This document shows positions 54,159-64,000 of a stretch of DNA of 64,000 bases, in pieces; positions within the stretch are counted from its first letter, which is position 1; every line of letters starts with the position of its first letter. Both the position numbers and the translations under genes were made by a program. The notes below the pieces were generated by a model. That model was not told the DNA's origin. It searched no databases and saw only the letters and a list, made by a program, of their open reading frames with translations. Origin of the DNA: Heterotrichella gracilis (Eukaryota; Sar; Xanthophyceae; Tribonematales; Xanthonemataceae); NCBI GenBank assembly GCA_032358255.1, contig JAULBX010018857.1, positions 1 to 64,000 on the forward strand, given 5' to 3'.

Positions 54159-55071
54159 TCATTGGGCTGCCTCACTCTGAAACTCCTGTACATACTGCTC
54201 CAGCAGCTGCAAGAGCTGCGCCTTGGAGGTCTCAAAATGTGACTTGAGCTCCTTGTGGCCCTCCTCCTTGCCCTCCACCGTCACCACAAAGATGTACTCG
54301 TCAGGGTCGTTTGTTGACGCAAACTCCGTGATCTTGATCTCTCCCTTTATCTGCAAAAATGCATTGAGCCGTGAGCTGAATTCCTGGGTGTCTGTTGACG
54401 TTATTACACGGCCATGTTGCACTGCACTCAACATGATAGAAGCAGATTGGCAAGAGACATACCGTTCTGCTGAAATCTGCATGCCATCGGCCTTGCCATT
54501 GTGCTGTGATGTTCAGCTCATAAGCAGCAAATTTCTTGTTGCCTTTGCGTATGCTCACATAGGCCTGCATGAAACAAGGTTGTTCAATATCACAGCCGGT
54601 GCTGTGGCGGCGGAATGCAAGTCCACTGTAAGTATGAGACGGGATTGCTCTGGATGTGAAAGCAGATGCCTAGCACTGCTAGGCTAGCAAGCCATCAACC
54701 CCATTGCTCTGACAGACAAGCAGACACAATTGGGCAGTATTGTCTCCAACAGACCCTACGATTGAGTCTCACCCACCTCTCCAGTGCAATCCAGTGACGT
54801 GATGGATGCCTCACCGAGCGTTTGGTCGATGGGTGGTTTGAACCCACAAAACAGCTGCTGCAACCTGAGTTGATCAAGCAATACAACACTCAGTTTTGTG
54901 GATGATCACTCAAGAGTCATTTTGGGGCTATCACTTGCTGCAGTCCAAATCCCACCTGAATTTGCTCCAGTTCAGCTTGTTTTTCTCCTCCCAGTGCCAT
55001 CCATTGACGTTTTTGCCGTCGTGCCTGTCATCCACGACCCACCTTTTATCGCCTTCGCCCCACTTGGCCAT
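54159..55071 (-). CDS. Aha1 N-domain-only Hsp90 co-chaperone (Hch1-like)
   Basis: Four exons in frame give about 165 aa: 54956-55071, 54777-54864, 54463-54564, 54159-54350. It begins MAKWGEGDKRWVVDDRHDGK and contains NVNGWHWEEKNKLNWSKFR, the Aha1_N hallmark, then ASITSLDCTGEAYVSIRKGN, KKFAAYELNITAQWQG, and GEIKITEFASTNDPDEYIFV. The end (FETSKAQLLQLLEQYVQEFQ) is a helix closing the N domain, followed by a stop. There is no AHSA1/START-type C-terminal domain, so the layout is that of yeast Hch1 rather than full-length plant and animal Aha1. The family stimulates Hsp90 ATPase; Hch1-like forms act differently from Aha1. Confidence 0.85.
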
Positions 55072-56213
55072 ATGGCCTCCCTTTATGCATGCAACTTGCA
55101 CTTGCTACAGGTTGGTGGGGTCTTAACAGCAATACAACCTAGACAGTGTGTACAGTGCAACCGCTAACCAATTCCAAAGCCTCGACTGGTAAGGCGCGTT
55201 CCTAGCAGCAGAAAGGGGATTGCACCCGTCAAAATGGCTCTTCAAGCGAGCGTTGGTTTCAACACTGCGTTTAAAGTGGGACGCTGGAGGTTGGCGTGCA
55301 CAGCGACCTGGAAATTGCGATAGAATGAACGCTATGCACTCGTCTTCTACCCACGAACTTGGAAGAGCCTGGCTTGGAAGAATCTAGTCGTGAGGTTATA
55401 TGCATGCATACTGAATACAAAATCCGAAGCCCTACTAGGGTTTTTGAGGCCATAGGTGGAGAAAAATAAATTGTTTATGGTAATTTTCCAGCCATGACTC
55501 ATGGCATGGCGTGAGACTGTGACAGGCCATCGAGCCAGAGGCAAAAAAACGTCATAAATGATCACTGGGCCTGAAGGTATCAGACGATGCCCATCCGACT
55601 CCGGGAGTCCCGCAGCAACTTCTCATTTTTGCCAACGTTGTGGTGGAATCCGGGTTATGTGTCACAATGGCTGCGCCCAAGTGACATAGGACTTCACAGG
55701 GGGCAAATTCCACGTCAAAGAACTCGAATGTAGCAGTCACAGGCTTGCACCAAGACTGCCTAGAGTCAACAGCAGTACTGGCCTGCTAGCGAACCTTGCC
55801 ACTCGTGGGCAAAACTGGACAACAACCTGCAGAGATATGACAGTCTCTCGTGTGACAGCCTTACGGGCAACGAAGGCGCGCATTAGCACACACACACACC
55901 TTCATAGCACTGGCATTTGCAACTGTGGACACTTTATTGTCAACATGGTACAGCCTGACCTGGACCAGCACTAGGGGAAAAGCGTACAACCCAGTGGAGG
56001 GCCACAAAATGCCAATTGGGCAAGCCTACCAGAACAACCATGCCCTAGAGCAAAATGTGTGCATTGCACGTGCAAGTCTCTGCTGACAACCCCAGTACCC
56101 TGGTTCAACCGTAACTGCGCAGCTGCATTGCAGCACCAGGGATGTACCATGCTTGCATTCGCCAATGGCATGAGCCAGACAGCTGGGTAGCATCGAGACA
56201 CAGCCCCTGAACC
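55072..56213. other. Intergenic, 1.14 kb, no supported gene
   Basis: Between two minus-strand genes. A 62-aa minus ORF (55552-55740) has no recognisable motif. A short (CA)n run lies at about 55889-55902. Confidence 0.45.
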
Positions 56214-58484
56214 TCATTCAAGCTTGGCACCATTGGCTGACGGTGGGGTGCGAGCCACCCGCTTGACCACCTGGCTGCTGCAGTGCACTGCGCCGTACAT
56301 GGACGTTATGGGCGAGTAGTCGATGACGTGCACGTCGCCGTGGAAGTAGGGGCTCTTGACGATCTGCCTGGCTGTTGGCGCATGGACCGAGATGATCTTG
56401 TCCCCTCCCAAGTTGAGCACGTTGCAGGCGTACAGCTGCAGGCAATAGATTGCTTGTAACCATCACCACAATTCTACAGTTCCCTGCATGCTGTAGATGG
56501 GATGCATCATGCATGCATATGCACATGTATTTGTTTATACGATAAATGGCCAAATCAGTCTGCCCCACACGCAGCTGTGCCCAGAGCTAACTTGCCCATG
56601 CAGGTTGCAACTGAAACAACCGTCCTTCATCCTGACCCATGCAGTGCAGCTCAACTGCACAACGAGTACACGTACCAGCTGATCCTTGGCCTTGATTGGG
56701 ATGATGTTGTACCCGTTGCTGGTCATGTACTCGGCAAACTCCACCTCCTTCCTGGACAAGGTGTACTTCCCTGTGTGGTCGCGCGTGTACTCATCTACCA
56801 GGCGCCGCGTGGCAGAGCCAGGGCCCATCATCTCATCCAGCATGATGCAGCAGTCGTCCGAGATCACACTGAACACGCAGTCCAGGTGCATCCGGTCCTG
56901 CATTCCATGACGTATGGCATTAGGGTATGCGCATGGATGTAGGGTACGAGAATGGCATTAGGTCAGAGTGGTGTTACGCTATTATGGTGACTCAGTGGTG
57001 CTAGGAAAGTACGGACATTTATTGAGGACATGAGGTATTTGAGGAAACCACGCGTTAAGGCCATGCATCTTGGGATGCTGGGGCATTTTGGGTTGCAGTC
57101 ACTAACCTGATGCTGCTCAAAGTCGTCCCGCACAACCGCGAACCGGGTGGTGCCCAGCAGGTCTTTGTCCATTAGTTGTTGGCAGGCGTCAAAGTTGCTG
57201 CGCAGGCCAATGCCCAGTAGGCACAGGTCTGCACCGGCAGCGATGAAGTCCCCGCCCTCCAGGAAGCCCGGCGCATCAATCTCGCCAATAACCGCCAGCC
57301 CTGCATACCACAAAGATGGATTACGTCAACCAAATTTGTACAATAGTACCACACTGGAGCATCCATCCAGGCATTGGGGCATCGGGACATTGGGACCATG
57401 CGTTGAGACATCGGGATATGCATGCATACTGGAAGGGCGATAGGAAAGCTTCTAAAGAGAGGCCTAGGGCCATCGTGACCTTGCAGCGTGCAAAGTGCAG
57501 ACCTGGTATAAGCAGTGCCAGGACAGACCCGCCTGGCGCCGCATGCCCCCGGCTGACTACTAATCTTGCTACCGTACATGGCCAGAGGTCAGGTAACTGC
57601 ACAGTATGGCCTATATATGATAACACTAGTCACCATGCATTCTGACCATATACAACACTGCCTGTAAGTGACCGTCGCGATGGGGCTCACACTGACTCAC
57701 CTAGCTTGTTGAAGCAGAACTTCATGAGGTCCACCTCCAGGTTCCTCTGGGAGGACCGCAGCCTGCCCATCACGATGCCGCTGGCGGTGGTGATCTGCTG
57801 GTCGCGGGTGTACACCAGGTTGGACAGCGGCTTGAAGGAGTAGGTGGCGGTGAGGCCCGTGTCCCGGTAGCTGGGGCTAATGCACACGTCTGGGTTGATC
57901 ATGATGCTGTCGATCAGCTGGTTCACGCTCATGTGCTCCACCACGGCGCGCTTGTACTCGTCAGAGAGGTAGTACCTGTCCTCCTCTGTCAAGTCCTCAA
58001 GCTTGTATCCGTCTGCAAGCTTGTATGTCAGCGCCAGCATGGCCAGGTCCTCCAGTTCCACCCGCTGGGCGATGTTCTTTTCCACGCCATAGGCAAGGAT
58101 CTGCCTCACCGTCAGCACCTTGAGCCCCGCTTCCCGCATCATGGTCCGGAACTCCTTGTGGGCTGTCTTGGCTTCGTCCAGGTTCACTGGCTTTTCATAC
58201 AGGCTGGCACGGGGATGGAGCCCACCCAATGCGAGGGATGTGCCCTCCGGTTCGCTCACAATGACGATCTCTGCGATGTCGTTTTCGTGCACCTGGCTGG
58301 CTTTGATGCCCTGGTGCTCTTGCAGCAGCCCGTACGCTGACCCGGAGCGTATATGGTAGGCTGGTCGCCCCTCAGAGGTCTCAGCTGCTACTGCCCCCGC
58401 TGCGACAGTTGCAACGTCGATGAAGGACGGCGTGCGGCCTTGCTTCATCCCGACATCGGTTGAAGGCTGCATGGTTGGAGCCAC
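56214..58484 (-). CDS. ADI: Arginine deiminase
   Basis: Four exons in frame give about 473 aa: 57701-58484, 57107-57300, 56676-56897, 56214-56435. Guanidino-group-modifying fold with the ADI motifs in order: NLVYTRDQQITTASGIVMGR, FLEGGDFIAAG, DRMHLDCVFSVISDDCCIML (His and Asp of the M-H-L-D motif) and, near the end, SMYGAVHCSSQVV with the nucleophilic cysteine. It hydrolyses arginine to citrulline and ammonia, the first step of the arginine dihydrolase route. The first 40 residues are poorly conserved (PSFIDVATVAAGAVAAETSE) and could be an organelle-targeting leader; Met at 58484 or 58472 may start it. ADI is rare in eukaryotes but is known from green algae and anaerobic protists. No other genes of the route are in the window. 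Confidence 0.92.
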
Positions 58485-59074
58485 TGGCTTGTCTCCAGTT
58501 TAATGGCTGAAGTGGGTGTTGCTACAAGCTTGTATACAGGTAAAGCGCAAGCTGACCTAGCTGACTCAGTGCTAATGGGTTGGAGCTAGGCAGGGCAGCT
58601 AAGCAGGATTGACTGCGTTCAGCAATAAGCGACAGCAATTTGTGATATACAGCTAGTTTGGAAAGAGGATTGGCGGTTGAAACAAACCATTCGCCTGACA
58701 TATGTTGCGCAAAAGGTTGACGACGTGGATAATGCACGTGGGCACAAGAAAGAACTGGTTTAAATTTTGAAAATACGCCCTGTTTTCGAGTGGCAACGGT
58801 ACTCAAGTAAGACTTCGCAGAGCATTTGCGCAAGCCCAAAGCAGCCTTGGCTGTTGTCTATGCTGTTTTTGAGTGGCTGAGTAACCACTAAGCTGGGAGC
58901 CACCTTTGACGCTACCACCTACCACCTGCTGATTGCCTGACTTGCAACCCATACCCGGTGTCCAATGAGTGGTTGAAATGCTGTTGGACTTCAACCCAGT
59001 GGTAATGGGCTGTAGACCTCAGCTCGCAGGGTCACTGGGCTGCCGTGCATAGGCTGACCAACCAGGGATCCACC
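58485..59074. promoter_or_regulatory. Divergent promoter region of arginine deiminase and VPS54
   Basis: 590 bases separate the two starts. I see no coding sequence, no TATA box that stands out, and no repeats of note. Confidence 0.35.
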
Positions 59075-62000
59075 ATGGATGGCTCCAGCCCGTTGCGGGC
59101 ACCCAACTCCAGCCCTGGCAGCAGCAACCCCAGGCAGTCCCCAGGACGTGCTGCCAACCAGTACCCCAATGCGCAAGGCCTGGTTTCCATCTCCAACAAC
59201 CCAGCCACAGCAGCCCACCAGCCATGGGCGTGGCCCTTCAGCAAGATGCTCCAAGACACCGACCCACCCCCCATGGCAGCAGGGGTGCTGCCCGACGTCA
59301 AAGCAGACGACTTTGCTGGCTACTTGAACCTCATCTCGGGCAAGTACGAGAGGTTCTTGCACGCACTGGAGGAGGCTGCAGAGCAGAGCGAGCTAAAGAC
59401 GCAGTACTCCGAGCCGCTACCAGGTGCGAGCAAGTTCAGCGAGCTGGCAGCCCACGTCTTCACTTGCATTGGGCAGTACTGCAGTCAGCGCGCCGGGTGT
59501 TTGCACACAGGAGGTTTTGTTGTTGAATCGCATATGCATGCATATGGGCTCGTGCTGGGGGGTGGATAGTGGGTGACCCTGTGCGGGGTGTGGGTGCAGG
59601 GTGGGCAAGGCCAGCTGCCAATAATATCTTGCCAGTACCACATTGCTGGCATACTCCATGTTGGTCACTCTTTGCTTCAAGCAGTTGTGCGTAGTCCTGT
59701 CCAGATAGTGTGATAGGTGGTGTGCACAGGAGGGTCTCCTCAGTATGTGCTAGCTACGGTGCATTGCATATGCATGCATATGCTCTTGAGCTTGCCCGGG
59801 AGATTTAGCAAGGATGTTGCCAGGTTTGAGGTCATGTTATTTACATGCGCAGGGGGTGGCACACGGTATGGGCAGGGAGATGGGTTGGCGCACGCCATGC
59901 GCCAGGTGCCAGCAATGTTCTTTCAGGAGCATTTGGACCTTTCAAGGTGGGTAGCAATTAAAAACAAATTCGGGGACGTGTCAAAGAGGGTGGGACAGCA
60001 ACAGTAAATTGGCAATGCATTGCGTGGAAGTCACCGGAGTATTGTCAGACTATTTGTGGTGGAGGAAGTAGAGATTGCATTGTGGAGCACTAATGCTTTC
60101 GTGGCAGCGGCTTGTGAAGGACAGAAGTGGCCCCTGCTGGTGGATGCATGCTTCCGGGGGCACGCATGCGACTGTTACTGTGATGATTTTGTCACGCTGT
60201 AGTGATTTACGATGGCAACACAGGGCTGTGCAGCAGGTGGCATGATTACCCTCCTGCTTGCATCCCTTGCAGGCCGGACATCTTTTTGGAGATCTGCCCT
60301 AAAGACAATGACAGGGACAGGCAGTCTGCACTCGAGGAGCTCCTGCAATACCTGGTGCGGGGCGCATGTCAATTTGCGTGAGGCTGGGGTGGTAGCATGG
60401 GGAGCCCTTGGACCCCGACGGCATGCATGCATTAAGGGGGTAACTGTGTTTGGCAGAGGTCGATGTGGGGCTGGCACGTGTCAGCAACTTGTGAAGGACA
60501 GGCGTGCATGGCGTGTGCTTACAATTAATGGATGCTGCACACGTGGGCAGGCCTGTGCTAGGTGACTGTGTGCTTGCCGCACCAACAATTACAACAGAAA
60601 ATGCCAAATTGGTGCATGCCAGCTAGTGCTCACGATTGCGCCGGTCCCGGACGTCGGTGCATACAATGTCCATGCGGTTTCTGTCTGTAAATAAGCGGTG
60701 GTGTGGACTCCCTGCTTGCATTGGCGCATGCGGCTGTTGGAGCTCGCTCGGCAATCACAGTGCCATGCGCTTTGTTCCCCTTTACCATGAACCATAACGC
60801 CTAAACCCTACCGGGCACATGCAGGACATTGTTGAGACCTACCTGCTCCGGGACATTTCGGCGCGCTCGGACCAGTTCTTTGATGCCGCCGCACAAGTGC
60901 AGGAGCTCCGCAGCAGTGTCCACCGATCGTACTCCGAGGTGGCCATGGTCCGCAGGCGGGTGCGTGATAAAACCCTAAACCCTGAATTTTAAACTGGGAT
61001 ATGATTTAATGCAATGAGATGTGTTTTTTAAAATGTGATAAATGAATGCGGTGTACTATTGCAATTTGATTCGCATGATGTGGTTCAATAGCACAATAGA
61101 ATGCAAATCGGTTTCAGAGGCACTGAAGCACATCCTACAAGGCACATGTCGCCAGTATTGTGTCACACACACCCTCCTCCTGCTGCATGCCGCTTCTGTG
61201 CATGGCACCCAGCAGGAATCCTGCACATGGCGCCCCACAAACATACCCAACACACAGGATTTAGGTAGTCCCCATATGACGCCTGCTCATGACACCCACA
61301 TCCTCCTTGCAGGTCCACGACATGGAGCAAGTCCTTGGCGGCGAAGCGCGCACGGTCCAAACCCTGAAGCGCCGACGAGCCAACCTGACACAGGTGCAGT
61401 AGCTGAGTCCCTACTATGAGCGAGACTGGGCCAATTGCAGCCCTTCTAATGGTGTCATATTCTGTGTTGGGCTATTTTTGCCGAGGGACACCCAAATCTA
61501 CTGTTTATTCTGGAATCAATGAACAGCCACGCGTTCTAGCGAATTTCACAATGCTTGCAATCTCAACATTTGCACACCACTCCACTACTTGATTTCCACA
61601 AGCATGCACCACCTTATTTCATCAGGTAACTTGGCTCTGTTTCCTCAAACACCGAGGGGTATGTGACCACTGCGCAGGTGCACGCCCGGCTGCGGCTGGT
61701 GAGCGAGGTGGTCCAGGCGCAGTCAGCGCTGCAGCTGCTGCTGCCCCAGTCTGAGGATGCTGCGGTTGACTATGGCAGTGCGCTTGACATCATCGACATC
61801 CTCAAGGCCACGGGGGACAACGAGGCGCTGGACGGGCTGCAGTGCTTCAGGTAAGCATAAAATAAAATGTATTTAATGAATATATTATAAAAATGTCTTT
61901 AGTATGCACAAGTCAAGACATTTTTCTAAAAATCTTGAGAAAAATTTTAAGAGGGGAAGGAACATAATCAACTCAATGGAGAGGCATCAGATCTTTGCAC

Positions 62001-64000
62001 TGCCACCTTCCCAACGCCATCCCCGGCCCTGCACCCCCCCCACCCTTGACCCCGTCCCCCCACTCCCCCCACACCCCCCACACCCCCCATCCCCACCGCC
62101 CACCCCCAGGCACCTGCCCGAGGAGGTTGCGCAGGCGCAGCAGGTGATGGAGGACATCATGGAGGGGGACTTCCTGGACCACACGCGCTTCGCAGCCATG
62201 CTCCCGCTCATCGACAGCCTGGCGGCGGCCATCCCTGGCTCGCTCAGTGGGGAGTCGAGCCTGGAGGAGGTGGCGGAGGGGGTGCGCAGGTCAATGTCAG
62301 GTGGGGGGGCGGGATGGGGATCGGGGTCCATGTCACGTGAGGCGGGGGGTGGGGGGTGGCCGAGAGGGCTGTTCATGGCAATGAGGCGAGGTGGCGCACA
62401 GTGGCGCTAGCCCACGCAGCAAGAAATGTTTCAACACAGGCATTGATCTGGTGTGGAAATCCATCCCGATACAATACGATATATATATGTCAATTGATAT
62501 GTTGTCTATATTAGAAATCTCTTACGCAGGGGAGGAAGCGTATGTGTCTGGGGAGGACTCTGTCGAGGCCACAGGGCGGCAGCAGGAGGAATTCCAGGAG
62601 GTGCTGCTACCTCTAGTCCAGGGACTGGAGCGGGCAGGCAAGCTGGGTGCTGCGCTGCGGGGGTGGCGGGAGGCAAGCGCGGCGGACATGAAGGAGGCTG
62701 TGCGGTGCGTGTTGGGGAGTGGGTGGTGGTGGTGGTGGTGAGGCTGGTGGTGGAGTGCGGTGGTTTGGGGGGGTTGTGATGGCATCGCATACTGGTTAAT
62801 TTCTTTGGGGGCTATGCGTTGCGGCTGTGCCACTTTTGTTCGCGCCATTGAGAGTCTGTTTTTTTTTCTTTTTCCGCCTTATGTAACTGTCCATCACACC
62901 ACCCCGCAGGCTACTCCTAGAGCAGGGCATCTCCGCCATCAGGGGTGGCGGGGTGGCTGGTGACGACCCCCGGCCCTCGCTCCTCACCCTGCTTGAGTCG
63001 CTCCAGCCGCAGGAGTTTGCAAAGGTGCTGCGCGCGCTGCTGCAGCTAGCCAAGGCTTTCCTGGCGCATCTGCAGCAGGTGATTGAGTGGTGGCGCAGGC
63101 ACAAGCTGAATGAGTCAATTGACCCTACACTCTAAACCCTAGAATGGGATTAAAAGGAGATACTGTTGTATGTGACGATGGCAATAGCAGGAAATAGGTC
63201 CCGCAAATGAAACGGAGGGTTAGTAGATTCGGCTTTGTAATCAAATCAGTAGTTCTGCAAAAATAAAGTCAGGCAAAGACGTGTGTCTGGATAGCTTGGC
63301 TTGGGACAAATGCATCAAGCGTGCTACAGGGCATTTGACAGGCACCATTCGCACACCACGGCGACCATAGCGGATTACAACTGCAGTTGCCATTGCAATC
63401 ACCATCCTTTACATTACAACTGGGAGATTGGTGCTGCGCAGGTGTGTGGCGTGATTGCCTGCGTGCTGGTCGCCAGCGGCATGTCCCGCCCCCACCAGGC
63501 CCGCCACGCGCAGGAGTGCGGCGAGGTGCTGCAGGCGGTGTGCGACATGCTGCACAACCGATGGGCAAAGCTGCTCAGCGCAAGGTGTGGGAGCACAAGT
63601 TATTCATGAGGCGCTGCCGGTTGGGTCCGCACCTGCACCACATGCTGCATTGTAGTTCTGTGGGTTACTACCTCCGCTGACACCACCCACCCCTTTCCCA
63701 CTGCTTTTCCAACTGATGCAATGGCCGTGCTTGCTCATACTGTTAAATATCACATACATGCCAGAACTCTGGTGTTTTCCTTGCCGCCACTAACGGCGCA
63801 TGAACCCTTCCCTAGGGCTTCCTCCAACACCCGGCTGCAGCTAGAGGAGCTTCGTGACCTGCTGAGCACCACCGATGCAGTGGCAGTGCTGGCCGAGGGG
63901 TGCGGGTGCCGCTCGGGGGTGGCGCTGCGCAACGCGCTGCAGGTGCAGTGCAAGGTGTTCCTTGAGGGCATGCACCAGCGCAGCATGGCGCAGCTGACAA
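59075..64000 (+). CDS. VPS54: VPS54 (GARP complex subunit), 3' part beyond the window
   Basis: Exons in phase: 59075-59423, 59853-59946, 60273-60354, 60825-60959, 61313-61393, 61678-61850, 62110-62300, 62530-62704, 62910-63078, 63442-63584, and 63816 onwards. The Ser/Pro-rich N-terminus leads into FAGYLNLISGKYERFLHALE, then MRQVPAMFFQEHLDLSR and DIVETYLLRDISARSDQFFD, then a coiled-coil stretch (VHDMEQVLGGEARTVQTLKR) and LDIIDILKATGDNEALDGLQ with CFRHLPEEV. These match the conserved N-terminal half of VPS54; the 'VPxxFFxExxDL' and 'H.LRDISxRSxxFF' blocks are diagnostic. The final exon (RDLLSTTDAVAVLAEGCGCR, ALQVQCKVFLEGMHQRSMAQ) begins the middle region. VPS54 joins VPS51, 52 and 53 in tethering endosome-derived vesicles at the trans-Golgi. 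Confidence 0.88.
60795..60824 (+). promoter_or_regulatory. CCTAAACCCTA block at a VPS54 acceptor
   Basis: The sequence gcctaaaccctaccgggcacatgcag ends exactly at the exon-4 start. The telomere-type unit supplies a ctaaa branch-point-like motif about 24 bases before the AG. Confidence 0.5.

Noticed and set aside
55185-55240. tRNA-like text (tggtaaggcgcgttcctagc ... attgcaccc)
   Set aside because: The D-arm-like part is suggestive, but there is no proper acceptor stem or GTTCRANYC T-loop; not called as a tRNA or tRNA-derived SINE.
57933-58340. 135-aa plus-strand ORF opposite arginine deiminase
   Set aside because: Shadow frame of a well-supported conserved exon.

Overview
The window reads as nuclear DNA of a green alga (chlorophyte). 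Nearly every gene is cut by many short GT-AG introns. A chloroplast chaperonin alpha subunit, a plastid-type histidinol-phosphate aminotransferase, an arginine deiminase and a UBP14-type deubiquitinase sit together, and the plant/algal telomere unit TTTAGGG occurs repeatedly inside introns. Species cannot be named from the sequence. All gene models were spliced by eye, so single-base errors at junctions are possible.

Layout, left to right: end of a LINE (minus, 1-195) inside or beside a SYLF-domain gene (minus, runs off the left edge); mut-7/EXD3-like 3'-5' exonuclease gene (plus, 2335-8143) with a 1.3 kb TTAA-flanked piggyBac-like element in one intron; secreted potato-inhibitor-I protein (minus, 9990-10587) divergent from a secreted two-WW-domain protein (plus, 11153-11557); chloroplast CPN60 alpha (minus, 12743-18886, 15 exons); a Gln/Pro-rich probable regulator (minus, 20696-24066); a glycerophosphodiester phosphodiesterase (minus, 25595-28320) divergent from histidinol-phosphate aminotransferase (plus, 29063-31996); a PPM1G-like PP2C phosphatase (minus, 33358-34824).

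From about 35.57 to 47.03 kb lies a segmental duplication. Each copy holds an unrecognised plastid-type gene (copy A 36140-37587 apparently intact, copy B about 43100-44791 partly decayed) followed by the last two exons of a UBP14/USP5 deubiquitinase. The right copy belongs to the full UBP14 gene (minus, 46391-53087); the left copy is a dead fragment. Between the copies are a small two-exon gene and unresolved repeats. Then come an Aha1-N-only co-chaperone (minus), arginine deiminase (minus, 56214-58484) and VPS54 (plus, 59075 to beyond the right edge).

The most striking property is not a gene. At gene after gene, a short piece of an exon together with its splice site is repeated once to three times, imperfectly, in the neighbouring intron or 3' flank ('exon-edge echoes'). 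These echoes are often separated by CCCTAAA/TTTAGGG runs, and several CCCTAAA runs sit exactly where a branch point and pyrimidine tract belong. Together these suggest a genome-wide local duplication or repair process that keeps generating decoy or alternative splice sites.
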